Shown here one piece after another: positions 1 through 5,817 of a stretch of 8,794 bases of DNA (positions within the stretch are counted from its first letter, which is position 1; every line of letters begins with the position of its first letter). The position numbers were made by a program, and so were the translations under genes. The DNA is taken from positions 1-8,794 of the forward strand of contig CALJLD010000006.1 in NCBI GenBank assembly GCA_937982665.1, given 5' to 3'. Origin of the DNA: an uncultured Planctomycetales bacterium (lineage in GTDB: Bacteria; Planctomycetota; Planctomycetia; Pirellulales; S012-138). A model generated the notes under the pieces. It had not been told where the DNA came from. It made no database searches and was given only the letters and a program-made list of their open reading frames with translations.

Positions 1-140
1 GGCTCGCCATCGCCATTCCGGCGATCGCCGCATACAACATCATGCGCAATCGCGCCGCGCGGCTCATGTTGGAAGTGGGCATCATCAGTGAGAACCTGAT
101 GAGCCGCGTTCGTGCGGGTCGCACAGGCACAGGGCTGTAA
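1..140 (+). CDS. ExbB/TolQ/MotA-family proton channel protein, 3' end only
   Basis: The frame open from base 3 to the TAA at 138-140 gives the last 45 residues of a longer protein whose start lies outside the window. The segment begins with an LAIAIPAIAAYN stretch. This matches the end of the last membrane helix of ExbB/TolQ proteins, where a GLxxAIPAxxxYN pattern is typical. A cytoplasmic amphipathic tail rich in Arg and Glu follows (IMRNRAARLMLEV). In this family the protein forms the pentameric inner-membrane channel that passes protons together with ExbD/TolR. Two ExbD genes follow 85 bases downstream on the same strand, which supports the call. The exact subfamily (ExbB, TolQ or MotA-like) cannot be decided from this fragment. 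Confidence 0.85.
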   Translation, partial: LAIAIPAIAAYNIMRNRAARLMLEVGIISENLMSRVRAGRTGTGL

Positions 141-225
141 GACTGGTCCTAAGTCTTGGCCCTAAGTTCCGGGATCGAGCCAACCAATTTCGTAATCATC
201 CAACTCACTCTTCCGCCGTTCAGCC

Positions 226-696
226 ATGCGATTCAAACCGGCAAACGTCAAGTTGTTGGAAGCGGATCTGACTCCGCTGATCGACTTGACGTTTTTGCTG
301 ATCACGTTCTTCATGCTGGTGATCAACTTCGCCAAAGCGGAGCTTGATGACAGCGTGCAATTGCCGGAAAGTGAGATCGCCCAAACGCCGGAAGACTCCG
401 AGGCATCAGCAATTACCCTGCAACTGACCGCCAGCAATCAGGTCATCATGAAGGGCGACCAATTCCCCATCACGGAGTTGCAACGCCGCCTCGAGGCCGA
501 AGCTCGTTTCTTTGACGACTTCTATGATCAAAAACCTTCCGAGACCGATGTCATCATTCGCGCGGACCGCCTCTCCAAAGGTGGTTACGTACGCCGCATG
601 ATTGATATCTGTCAGGACGTTGGCTATTCCAAATTTGTACTCAGGGCCAAGCAGTCCACAGCCAGCAGTGCCCGAAATATCCCCGTATCGCAATAG
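226..696 (+). CDS. ExbD/TolR-family biopolymer transport protein (first copy)
   Basis: This 156-residue protein has the ExbD/TolR layout: a short cytoplasmic N-terminus (residues 1-14), one membrane helix at about 15-36 and a periplasmic domain for the rest. The helix starts with the family motif LTPLID. Its Asp20 corresponds to the proton-carrying Asp of ExbD and TolR. The periplasmic part has the usual ExbD elements, including a VIIRAD strand at about 109-114 and a later helix (YVRRMIDICQDVGY) before the closing strand. Length is normal for the family. The ATG at 226 is the first start after in-frame stops at 163 and 193. No clear Shine-Dalgarno sequence precedes it. It lies between the ExbB-like tail and a second ExbD, so it probably forms part of one stator complex powered by proton motive force. 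The transported or energised substrate is unknown. Confidence 0.92.
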   Translation: MRFKPANVKLLEADLTPLIDLTFLLITFFMLVINFAKAELDDSVQLPESEIAQTPEDSEASAITLQLTASNQVIMKGDQFPITELQRRLEAEARFFDDFYDQKPSETDVIIRADRLSKGGYVRRMIDICQDVGYSKFVLRAKQSTASSARNIPVSQ

Positions 697-732
697 CCTA
701 GGCGATACAACCGTCAGACGTTTGATTGTTCC

Positions 733-1233
733 ATGAAGCTTCGTCACAGCATCGATACCGACCACATCAAGGTCGATACGCAGATGACGCCGATGATCGA
801 CGTCGTCTTCTTGCTGCTGATCTTCTTCTTGGTGACCTTCAAGATTGTCTCGCAGGAAGGCGATTTCGATATCACCATGCCGCCGCCGGAGTCCTCTGGC
901 ACACCGGATTTCACGGCCGTGGCGATTGTCGTCCGCATGACCGCCGGCCCCAACGGGGAACTGGATCAACTCATCTACAAAGATCAGGCGATCATCGGCA
1001 ATTCTGACGAAGCCCGGTTTGACGCCCTCCAAGAGCAATTATTCAACGACATTGAAAACATCGGGCCCGAAGCAAAGGCCTCGGCTGAGGTCGAGATCGA
1101 CTACGATTTTGATCTGCATTACGGTTACGTGATGACCGCCATCTCCCACATCAACGGTCGATACGTCAACAACCAACTTGTTGATATGGTGGAGAAGATC
1201 CGCTTCACCCGGCATCCGGAAGACGCCAACTAG
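733..1233 (+). CDS. ExbD/TolR-family biopolymer transport protein (second copy)
   Basis: This 166-residue protein is a second ExbD/TolR homologue, 36 bases after the first. It has a short cytoplasmic N-terminus, then the motif MTPMIDVVFLLLIFFLV, which contains the conserved Asp23 at the start of the single membrane helix (about 19-39). A periplasmic domain with a Pro-rich linker (MPPPES) follows. The periplasmic sequence differs strongly from the first copy: it lacks the VIIRAD strand and has an acidic stretch (VEIDYDFDLHYGYV) at about 117-130. This argues for old divergence rather than a recent duplication. Both copies keep the proton-site Asp, so both could work in the channel, perhaps as a mixed dimer. 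The ATG at 733 gives the conserved start. No strong ribosome-binding site is visible, as with its neighbour. Confidence 0.92.
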   Translation: MKLRHSIDTDHIKVDTQMTPMIDVVFLLLIFFLVTFKIVSQEGDFDITMPPPESSGTPDFTAVAIVVRMTAGPNGELDQLIYKDQAIIGNSDEARFDALQEQLFNDIENIGPEAKASAEVEIDYDFDLHYGYVMTAISHINGRYVNNQLVDMVEKIRFTRHPEDAN

Positions 1234-1289
1234 GCGGATTGCAATCCGCGGTCAGAACTTCCGCGCACGCCAACAGGAATGCCTGGAAC

Positions 1290-1670
1290 ATGCCTGGCCA
1301 GCGGTCAACCAAATGGGCGATCCGAGAAACCTACGTCAAACCTGACGTCGCGTACGAATGCCCTGAAGTTCGCCAGGCTGTGAAGCTGGACTGCTTCTAC
1401 ACGCTTGAAGTCACGCAAGGGTCCGAAGGCTTTCTGGACGTCTGCTGCTCAAGTGTCCGCTGCAGTCATGCGGCTGACTGCCCTGCGCTTCGCGGCGGAG
1501 CATGCCCTTTGGAGCACCCCAAGGCGGAGGTGCTCAATGAAATGCGGATCAATGTCATGCAGGGGGAACGTGGTCTCCTGCTGGAAGATGACGGCTCCGT
1601 GTTCGAAGTTGGCGAACCGCGCCTGCACGGGCAAGTCATCTGGTTCGGTGTCACGAAAGTGACTGCTTGA
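1290..1670 (+). CDS. Cys-rich conserved-looking hypothetical protein
   Basis: I do not recognise this protein. From the ATG at 1290 it has 126 residues. AGGAA lies ten bases upstream of the start. A TTG at 1239 would add 17 residues of poor quality. Codon choice (GTC, CTG, GAA, GGC) matches real genes nearby, which favours coding on this strand over the overlapping antisense frame. Seven cysteines occur at positions 24, 35, 52, 53, 58, 64 and 72. Five of them fall within 21 residues (VCCSSVRC, ADCP, GACP), so metal or Fe-S binding is possible. The C-terminal third (EMRINVMQGERGLLLEDDG and onward) looks like a small beta-rich fold. No signal peptide or membrane segment is visible, so it is probably cytoplasmic. 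It lies 56 bases after the second ExbD gene on the same strand and may be co-transcribed. Confidence 0.6.
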   Translation: MPGQRSTKWAIRETYVKPDVAYECPEVRQAVKLDCFYTLEVTQGSEGFLDVCCSSVRCSHAADCPALRGGACPLEHPKAEVLNEMRINVMQGERGLLLEDDGSVFEVGEPRLHGQVIWFGVTKVTA

Positions 1671-1726
1671 AGGTGCGTTAGTTTGGCGTGACCTGTCCCG
1701 GGAATTCATTCGAAACTGAGGAAACC

Positions 1727-1969
1727 ATGATTGTCGAATTGACTCCACTTTATGTCTTGATCCAAGTCGGAGAGAAAACCGTCAGGATGGATCTCGAAGT
1801 GCTGATGCCGCCGTCGCCTTCCGTCGTCTTTGAGTCTTGGACGATGCGGTATGAACCACCGCATGAAGGCGAGCAGATTAGCGATGAAATGAAGGAAAAG
1901 ATTCTGCAAACCCTGCGCGACGATATGAATTCACCTCCGCACGCAGGTTCGACTTTCGAGATCGAGTAG
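1727..1969 (+). CDS. Small hypothetical protein, possibly Imm74-like
   Basis: The protein has 80 residues from the ATG at 1727, which is preceded by a good ribosome-binding site (GAGGA at 1718-1722, four bases before the ATG). The open frame reaches back to 1688, but the added 13 residues lie upstream of this site and are unlikely to be translated. The N-terminal half is beta-like and hydrophobic (MIVELTPLYVLIQV). The C-terminal half reads MRYEPPHEGEQISDEMKEKI and then LQTLRDDM, which is a Pro-rich turn followed by an amphipathic helix. From memory this turn-plus-helix layout resembles small Imm74-type immunity proteins, but I cannot confirm it, and no toxin gene is visible nearby. It has no cysteine, signal peptide or membrane segment. 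It is probably cytoplasmic and may be the last gene of the plus-strand run. Confidence 0.65.
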   Translation: MIVELTPLYVLIQVGEKTVRMDLEVLMPPSPSVVFESWTMRYEPPHEGEQISDEMKEKILQTLRDDMNSPPHAGSTFEIE

Positions 1970-2040
1970 CCTGCTGGATTTGAAATGGCTTTGTCGAAAT
2001 CGCGTTTGACCAAGAGAGAGTCCTGGCACAGCCAGTGACA

Positions 2041-2313
2041 CTAAGCGCCAAATTCGCGGTCACCCAAGATCGGATCAAACTCGCGGTCGAACATATCGCT
2101 CACTGCCGCGGCGATTCGTTCCGGTGTGTCATAAGTCCCTTCCGCGATCTGCCGCCCAATGGCGGCAAGCCGGTCTTCATCAGGAAGGTCCGCGTTTTGG
2201 CCGTGATACTGCATTTTCCAAGGGTGTTGAATTCGACGATTGAACAGGCCATGCGGGGAATCTGCGCGCCACGTTTTTGTGGGTCGGCGTTCGAGTTGGA
2301 CGCTCATGTTCAT
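2041..2313 (-). CDS. FlgM-like (anti-sigma-28 type) small protein
   Basis: This is a 90-residue minus-strand protein. Residues 47-75 read DRLAAIGRQIAEGTYDTPER followed by IAAAVSDMF. This matches the C-terminal pattern of FlgM-type anti-sigma-28 factors: an Arg-containing helix, an IxxGxY turn, then a second helix starting near a (D/E)xPE(K/R)(I/L). In FlgM this region binds and holds off the flagellar sigma factor FliA. The N-terminal 45 residues are basic and look unstructured, as in FlgM. There are no flagellar genes in the window, so a flagellar role is not shown. It could be a stand-alone sigma-binding protein or only share the short helix pair. The start at 2313 is preceded on its strand by GGAGA about ten bases away; the Met two codons later is an alternative. 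It converges with the small gene ending at 1969 and lies 314 bases downstream of the MaoC-like gene. Confidence 0.6.
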   Translation of the reverse strand: MNMSVQLERRPTKTWRADSPHGLFNRRIQHPWKMQYHGQNADLPDEDRLAAIGRQIAEGTYDTPERIAAAVSDMFDREFDPILGDREFGA

Positions 2314-2627
2314 GGCAGCAAGATTCTCCGTTGCGATGGAGAGAACATCGGAGCATCTTGCTAGGATCCCGCTAAGAAAATTCCCCCGCGCCCACGATCA
2401 TCAGGACCGGCGCAGACGAACGCTCTAGAAGGCGGCCATGCGCCGCGAAAGTTGTATTCCGCTTGCCGCCCAGAATCGTCATTCGCCGATTATTCGTACA
2501 CAGACGAATTCTCTCGAATAACGTTGGACTTGCCGGACGCAAAGAACGAGCGTCCGGAACTACTCAAACGGCTGCGAGATCGACGACGCCATGTCCACTG
2601 CGCCACATTCACTCCGCCACCCGCTGC
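2314..2627. other. Intergenic region with two imperfectly understood hairpins
   Basis: This stretch of 314 bases lies between the MaoC-like gene and the FlgM-like gene, both on the minus strand. No convincing gene is visible; frames running through it are extensions of antisense shadows. It holds a perfect 8-bp GC-rich inverted repeat (CCGGACGC at 2533-2540 and GCGTCCGG at 2550-2557, 9-base loop) and an AT-richer 7-bp repeat (TTATTCG at 2490-2496 and CGAATAA at 2515-2521). The promoter of the FlgM-like gene should lie here too, but I see no strong candidate. Confidence 0.6.
2533..2557 (-). terminator. Possible terminator hairpin downstream of the MaoC-like gene
   Basis: A perfect 8-bp GC-rich stem (CCGGACGC / GCGTCCGG) with a 9-base A-rich loop lies about 70 bases past the stop of the MaoC-like gene in its direction of transcription. 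No T-run follows on the minus strand, so an intrinsic terminator of the classic type is not shown. It could instead be a protein-binding site or chance structure. Confidence 0.3.
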
Positions 2628-3104
2628 TTAGCGCGGCTGCAAAGGGCGAGTAAAAGCGCACATCACCAGCGTTTCCAATTCGCCTTCTTGCACCACTTCA
2701 TCGTGCTGGTTGAGCACGCGCCGCTTCCAAACAACACGCCCGCGACGGCGGCCGGATTGTTGCTTTTCGGCAACTTCGGTCTCCACGCGAATCGTATCGC
2801 CGGCGAAAATCGGCTTGGCGAACTTCCAGTTGCGGATGCCGACAAACGCTGCCGTTTTCACAACTGGTGATGAGCTGCCAATCCCGGCCATGTACGAAAG
2901 CCCCAGCAGCCCATGCGCGATCGGCTTGCCAAAGGGCGTATTCGCGGCAAATTCGTGATCGACGTGCAGCGGATTAAAGTCGCCCGTCAAACACGCAAAG
3001 TTGACGATGTCTGTTTCCGTGATCGTTCGACCGGGGCTGACAAAGGTATCACCGACCTCAAAATCCTCGAAATACAACTCATTCGCGACAGTCTGTGATG
3101 CCAT
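2628..3104 (-). CDS. MaoC-like dehydratase, (R)-specific enoyl-CoA hydratase type
   Basis: The protein has 158 residues from the ATG at 3104 and one hot-dog fold domain. In MaoC and PhaJ hydratases, this fold adds water to trans-2-enoyl-CoA, with the reaction run by an Asp and a His in a hydratase motif. The motif is present: FACLTGDFNPLHVDHEFA at about 36-53, with Asp42, Asn44 and His47, followed by GKPIAHGLL. The later GIRNWKFAKPIFAGDTIRVE segment (about 89-108) is also typical of the family. The open frame extends to 3266, but the extra 54 residues are Cys/Pro-rich and unlike the family, and YFEDFEVGDTF near the chosen start fits the usual N-terminus. The length is normal. It is expected to be cytoplasmic, in fatty-acid or acyl-CoA metabolism; the substrate cannot be read from the sequence. 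No acyl-CoA genes adjoin it. Confidence 0.9.
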   Translation of the reverse strand: MASQTVANELYFEDFEVGDTFVSPGRTITETDIVNFACLTGDFNPLHVDHEFAANTPFGKPIAHGLLGLSYMAGIGSSSPVVKTAAFVGIRNWKFAKPIFAGDTIRVETEVAEKQQSGRRRGRVVWKRRVLNQHDEVVQEGELETLVMCAFTRPLQPR

Positions 3105-3517
3105 ACTCGCTCGTTCCGATTCGGACGTGAAAATGACCTGTGGAGAGATGATCGTCGAGAACTGAATCTCTGGCGGGAGCGCCGTAAAAAGGCCACAAGG
3201 CATCGTGCCACTCAAACGTGGCAAGGTCAAGCAGCTAGCAGCCTGTGTGTTGCAAAAAAACAACATCTTTCACAGATCTGCTGGCGATTAGCACGCCTGG
3301 CCCTTCCTGAGAAGATACTGGCAACCGGCCCTGCAGGCGGACATTCGTTACAACGCGCATTGTTTGTGTGTTCGGGAGTTCTTTTCCCAATTCCTCCTGT
3401 CACCGCGCGTTTGCGATGTTCTCGTCCCCAAGCTGGGTCCGATAGCACGTTCACGGCGTGTTGCCATTTGAGGGTTGCGCCAAACAAGTGCCGTTCGAAG
3501 CTTCTGAATCTGCGACC
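3105..3517. other. Divergent intergenic region between MaoC-like and BON genes
   Basis: This stretch of 413 bases separates two divergent genes and should hold both promoters. Open frames here (antisense at 3227-3580 and 3348-3650) have atypical Cys/Arg-rich composition and look like noise. The only clear structure is the 6-bp inverted repeat at 3206-3223. An A7 tract at 3254-3260 is also present. I see no RNA gene. Confidence 0.55.
3202..3230 (-). promoter_or_regulatory. Possible promoter with operator-like inverted repeat upstream of MaoC-like gene
   Basis: A perfect inverted repeat, TGCCAC at 3206-3211 and GTGGCA at 3218-3223 with a 6-base spacer, lies about 100 bases upstream of the MaoC-like start. 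On the minus strand it sits between a -35-like TTGACC (3225-3230) and a weak -10-like CACGAT (3202-3207), which are 17 bases apart. The -35 matches the consensus at 5 of 6 bases and the -10 at only 3 of 6. The arrangement would suit repression by a dimeric regulator, but the promoter itself is weakly supported. Confidence 0.25.
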
Positions 3518-3916
3518 ATGAATTCGGCCATCTTGAAAAACTCGTTGCAGCCTTTGCGGCGCGCGCATCCCAATGGCCAAACCTCGCCAGCGTCCAGATC
3601 ACAAATGCTGCGGGAACCGCTCGCGGAAACGCCGGCGTCCAACGCGCCAACAGCGGATGGTTTGCTTCAAGCCCAGCAGGCGCTCTCGCAGTGCCCTCAC
3701 TTGGACGATGGCGGCGATGAAACCAACATCACCGTCACGCTGGAGCAGGCAACGATTGTCCTCCGCGGCCATGTTGGCTCTTTCTTCCAAAAGCAGATGG
3801 CGCAAGAGGCACTGCTGCAAACCGCCGGAATCCGCCAAGTGCGGAACCTGCTCAGCGTCATGCCGAACGACGCCAAAAGCGTTCTGACGGGGCCGTGTGC
3901 CGTGCGGCCTTATTAG
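3518..3916 (+). CDS. Small BON-domain protein
   Basis: The protein has 132 residues from the ATG at 3518. A GTG at 3458 would add 20 residues. Residues 1-45 are Ser/Ala/Pro/Arg-rich and look disordered, with no signal peptide or membrane helix. From about 46 to 116 the pattern fits a single BON domain: a helix (LLQAQQALSQCP), then strand-glycine-strand (ITVTLEQATIVLRGHVGSFF), then a helix (QKQMAQEALLQTAG) and the closing strand (IRQVRNLLSVM). The LRGHV and VRNLLSV segments are the most typical. BON domains are found in membrane-associated and osmotic-stress proteins such as OsmY and are thought to bind phospholipid or other ligands. Here the apparent lack of an export signal points to the cytoplasm. 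It has no close partner gene: the MaoC-like gene is divergent and the DUF3052-like gene follows after 128 bases. Confidence 0.75.
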   Translation: MNSAILKNSLQPLRRAHPNGQTSPASRSQMLREPLAETPASNAPTADGLLQAQQALSQCPHLDDGGDETNITVTLEQATIVLRGHVGSFFQKQMAQEALLQTAGIRQVRNLLSVMPNDAKSVLTGPCAVRPY

Positions 3917-4044
3917 GCCCTTGCCGGTATAGTACTGTGGTGCTTGGCAGTATTTCGAAACAAGCTGTTCGCACATGGCGTCCGCTCAGGCGATGGGGTC
4001 TAATCTTGCGAACTTGTTTCTCGCAATGTTCGTCTCGTTAGGAA

Positions 4045-4569
4045 ATGGCAGTGAGCGCTGGCTATTCAGGAACTCCGCTCGTCAAGAAGTTAGGCATCAA
4101 GGCCGGCGCCAAACTCTACATCAACGGCGCCCCGCCGCATTACTTTGATCTGTTGGGTTCGCTACCCGAAGACGTGCGGATCAGTCCGCGGCTGAGCGGT
4201 GAATTTGATTTCATCCACATATTCGCTCAGCAGCGAGCTAGGTTGACGGCGCAACTGGCCAAAGTGATTCCTCACTTGCAGCCTGACGGCATGGTGTGGA
4301 TTTCCTGGCCGAAGGGAACTTCCAAGCTTGAGACCGATCTCAACGGCGGACTGGTGCGGGAGCTTGGTCAGGCTGCAGGCCTTGTCGATATCAAAGTTTG
4401 TGCCGTTGACGATGACTGGTCCGGTCACAAGTTTGTGATCCCCGTTGCTGATCGACCGAAATCCAAAAGCAAGTCAAAGACCGCCAAGCGCAAAACAGCT
4501 AAGTCCAAACAGACCAAGCCGCCAGCCCAGAAGAAAAGCAAAACGGCCAAGCGCCCGGCGCGTAAGTAA
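4045..4569 (+). CDS. DUF3052-like protein with lysine-rich C-terminal tail
   Basis: This 174-residue protein has two parts. Residues 1-135 resemble the DUF3052 family: an N-terminal AGYSGTPLVKKLGIKAGAKL, a middle DFIHIFAQQRARL, then GMVWISWPKGTSKLETDLN and a closing GLVDIKVCAVDDDWSGHKF. The biochemical role of this family is not known to me. Residues 137-174 form a tail with 18 Lys or Arg in 38 residues and no acidic residue. It contains three KTAK units, at 145, 150 and 166, plus Pro and Ala, much like histone H1 tails. Such tails usually bind nucleic acid non-specifically; this is inference. The ATG at 4045 has GGAA touching it, so the GTG two codons later (4051) is a possible start with better spacing. 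The gene ends in tandem stops (TAATAA) 34 bases from the convergent kinase gene. Confidence 0.78.
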   Translation: MAVSAGYSGTPLVKKLGIKAGAKLYINGAPPHYFDLLGSLPEDVRISPRLSGEFDFIHIFAQQRARLTAQLAKVIPHLQPDGMVWISWPKGTSKLETDLNGGLVRELGQAAGLVDIKVCAVDDDWSGHKFVIPVADRPKSKSKSKTAKRKTAKSKQTKPPAQKKSKTAKRPARK

Positions 4570-4603
4570 TAATCCGCGACGGCACCGGCTTTGCCAAATG
4601 ACT

Positions 4604-5707
4604 CTACGCCTCAAACTCTTCGCGCTGACCAAACGTCTCAATCTCGCAACGCACCAATTCCTCGATCAGCTCGCTTGCGGCTTGTGGTCTTCGCAAAGGC
4701 TGTTTGGCCAACAGGCGATTGACCAGTTGCGAAACGGATGCCGGCACTTGCGGCCGAACCTCACGCACGTCCGTGGGACGGTTCTCGCGGTGCATATGCA
4801 ACAGCTGCTGAGGATTCTTTGCCTGAGCGAATGGCGGCTGCCCCGTCAGCAGTTCGTAGAGTGTGGCGCCCAGACTGTAGAAATCTGCCGATGGCATCGC
4901 AGGCAGTTTCAACAACAAAGCTTCCGGCGGAAGGTATTCCAGCGTACCCGCCAACGGTTCGGTGTCTTCGCGGTCGGACTCGCTCGCAGACGTGTCGGTA
5001 CCAACTCCAATCCGCCGCGCGAACGCCAGATCAATCAACGTGATCTTGCCAGCGTTTCTCTCCGAGGAATCTTCACTCACCAGGATGTTGTCCGGCTTCA
5101 AATCGCCGTGAATCCAGCCAGCGCTGTGCAGCGTTTCCAGTGCTTCAGCAACTTGTCGCACAACTCCCAGCGCGCGCGGTATCGTCAATCGGCCAAGCCG
5201 CGAAAGTACGTCGCGCAGCGACTCACCATGTACGCGAGGCAGCACGATGTAGTACGGCGGCCTGGTCAAATGCGAGTCCACCAACGGCAGGAACGCCGGA
5301 TCTTGAAGTTGCGTAGCGACTTCAGCTTCGCGCGAGATCGCGTCAATCGCCTGACGATTGCGGGTTGCGCTTTTCCGCAGAATCTTGACAACGTGCCGAG
5401 CTTCGCGATGCGGCGAGGACAGCCCTGGCCTGGCGGCAAACAATCGCGAAGTCGCCCCTTGGTGCAAGAGCTTGATCAGCTTCCACTTGCGGCCCAGATT
5501 CTCCCACTCGCGGCCGTCAAGCCGCCAGCGACGCCGGCTGGGTTCTGACGAAGTCCTGGGTGCGGATTGCCGTTGGCTGGCCATGAGAAACGGATGCGAA
5601 GATGATGGAGTTCGAGGTCTGGCGAGCGGGCAGCCAGAACAACCCTTCCTGTCATCGTCGGACGGATCGGACTTCCTGAATTGTCCGCAACTTGCCCGCA
5701 GTCTCAT
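4604..5707 (-). CDS. Hanks-type serine/threonine protein kinase with variant active-site motifs
   Basis: This 367-residue protein is almost entirely one kinase domain, at about 75-355. Seen motifs: a reduced glycine loop (LLHQGATSRLFAAR, one Gly where two or three are usual), the ATP-site Lys108 in VVKIL, the helix-C Glu127 in SREAEV, the catalytic loop HGDLKPDN (200-207, HGD in place of HRD, with Asp202 and Asn207 kept), Asp226 in IDLAFAR (DLA in place of DFG), GTLEYLPPEALL, and SADFYSLGATLYELLTGQPPF. The chemical residues Lys, Glu, Asp, Asn and Asp are all present, so activity is likely. No membrane helix or sensor domain follows, so it is probably a soluble cytoplasmic kinase. The start is uncertain. 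ATG at 5707 has AAGG six bases upstream, while ATG at 5584 would drop a poorly ordered Ser/Pro/Arg-rich 41-residue extension. It is divergent from a lipoprotein gene. Substrates are unknown. Confidence 0.9.
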   Translation of the reverse strand: MRLRASCGQFRKSDPSDDDRKGCSGCPLARPRTPSSSHPFLMASQRQSAPRTSSEPSRRRWRLDGREWENLGRKWKLIKLLHQGATSRLFAARPGLSSPHREARHVVKILRKSATRNRQAIDAISREAEVATQLQDPAFLPLVDSHLTRPPYYIVLPRVHGESLRDVLSRLGRLTIPRALGVVRQVAEALETLHSAGWIHGDLKPDNILVSEDSSERNAGKITLIDLAFARRIGVGTDTSASESDREDTEPLAGTLEYLPPEALLLKLPAMPSADFYSLGATLYELLTGQPPFAQAKNPQQLLHMHRENRPTDVREVRPQVPASVSQLVNRLLAKQPLRRPQAASELIEELVRCEIETFGQREEFEA

Positions 5708-5751
5708 GCGAAACCTTGCCGAATATACGGACTGTCAGGCTGTCGAACCCG

Positions 5752-5780
5752 TTGAGCGCTGGCGGGATTCGGAATAAACT
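5752..5780 (+). promoter_or_regulatory. Weak sigma70-like promoter candidate for the lipoprotein gene
   Basis: TTGAGC (5752-5757) and TAAACT (5775-5780) are separated by 17 bases and lie just before the lipoprotein gene, in the gap shared with the divergent kinase gene. Each hexamer matches the sigma70 consensus at 4 of 6 bases. The spacing is ideal but the match is modest. Confidence 0.25.
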
Positions 5781-5817
5781 CGATGTTTCCGCATATGTGT
5801 CTAACCCGAGGATTTTC

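Noticed and set aside
406..1038. Minus-strand open frame (210 codons) across the two ExbD genes
   Set aside because: It spans parts of two real plus-strand genes and the gap between them. The composition is Asp/Arg/His-heavy with no family signature.
1279..1298. Short direct repeat ATGCCTGG, two copies 3 bases apart
   Set aside because: Eight-base repeats at this distance are expected by chance. The second copy holds the start codon of the Cys-rich gene but shows no further structure.
1449..1748. Minus-strand open frame opposite the Cys-rich gene
   Set aside because: Codon use and the presence of a plausible start and ribosome-binding site favour the plus strand, although neither product has a recognised family.
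2023..2035. Small palindrome CTGGC-ACA-GCCAG between convergent genes
   Set aside because: A 5-bp stem with a 3-base loop and no T-run is too weak to call a terminator.
3105..3266. Longer N-terminus for the MaoC-like protein
   Set aside because: The extra 54 residues are unlike the family, and the conserved region begins just after the ATG at 3104.
3227..3650. Minus-strand open frames in and beyond the gap before the BON gene
   Set aside because: They overlap the BON-domain gene, have Cys/Arg-rich noise-like composition and lack a ribosome-binding site.
3931..3954. Imperfect hairpin after the BON gene
   Set aside because: The 7-bp stem includes a G-T pair and is AT-rich, with no T-run after it, so terminator function is not supported.
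4445..5548. Long plus-strand open frame (367 codons)
   Set aside because: It is antisense to the protein kinase and its translation is Arg/Gln-rich with no domain. It also overlaps the end of the DUF3052-like gene in another frame.
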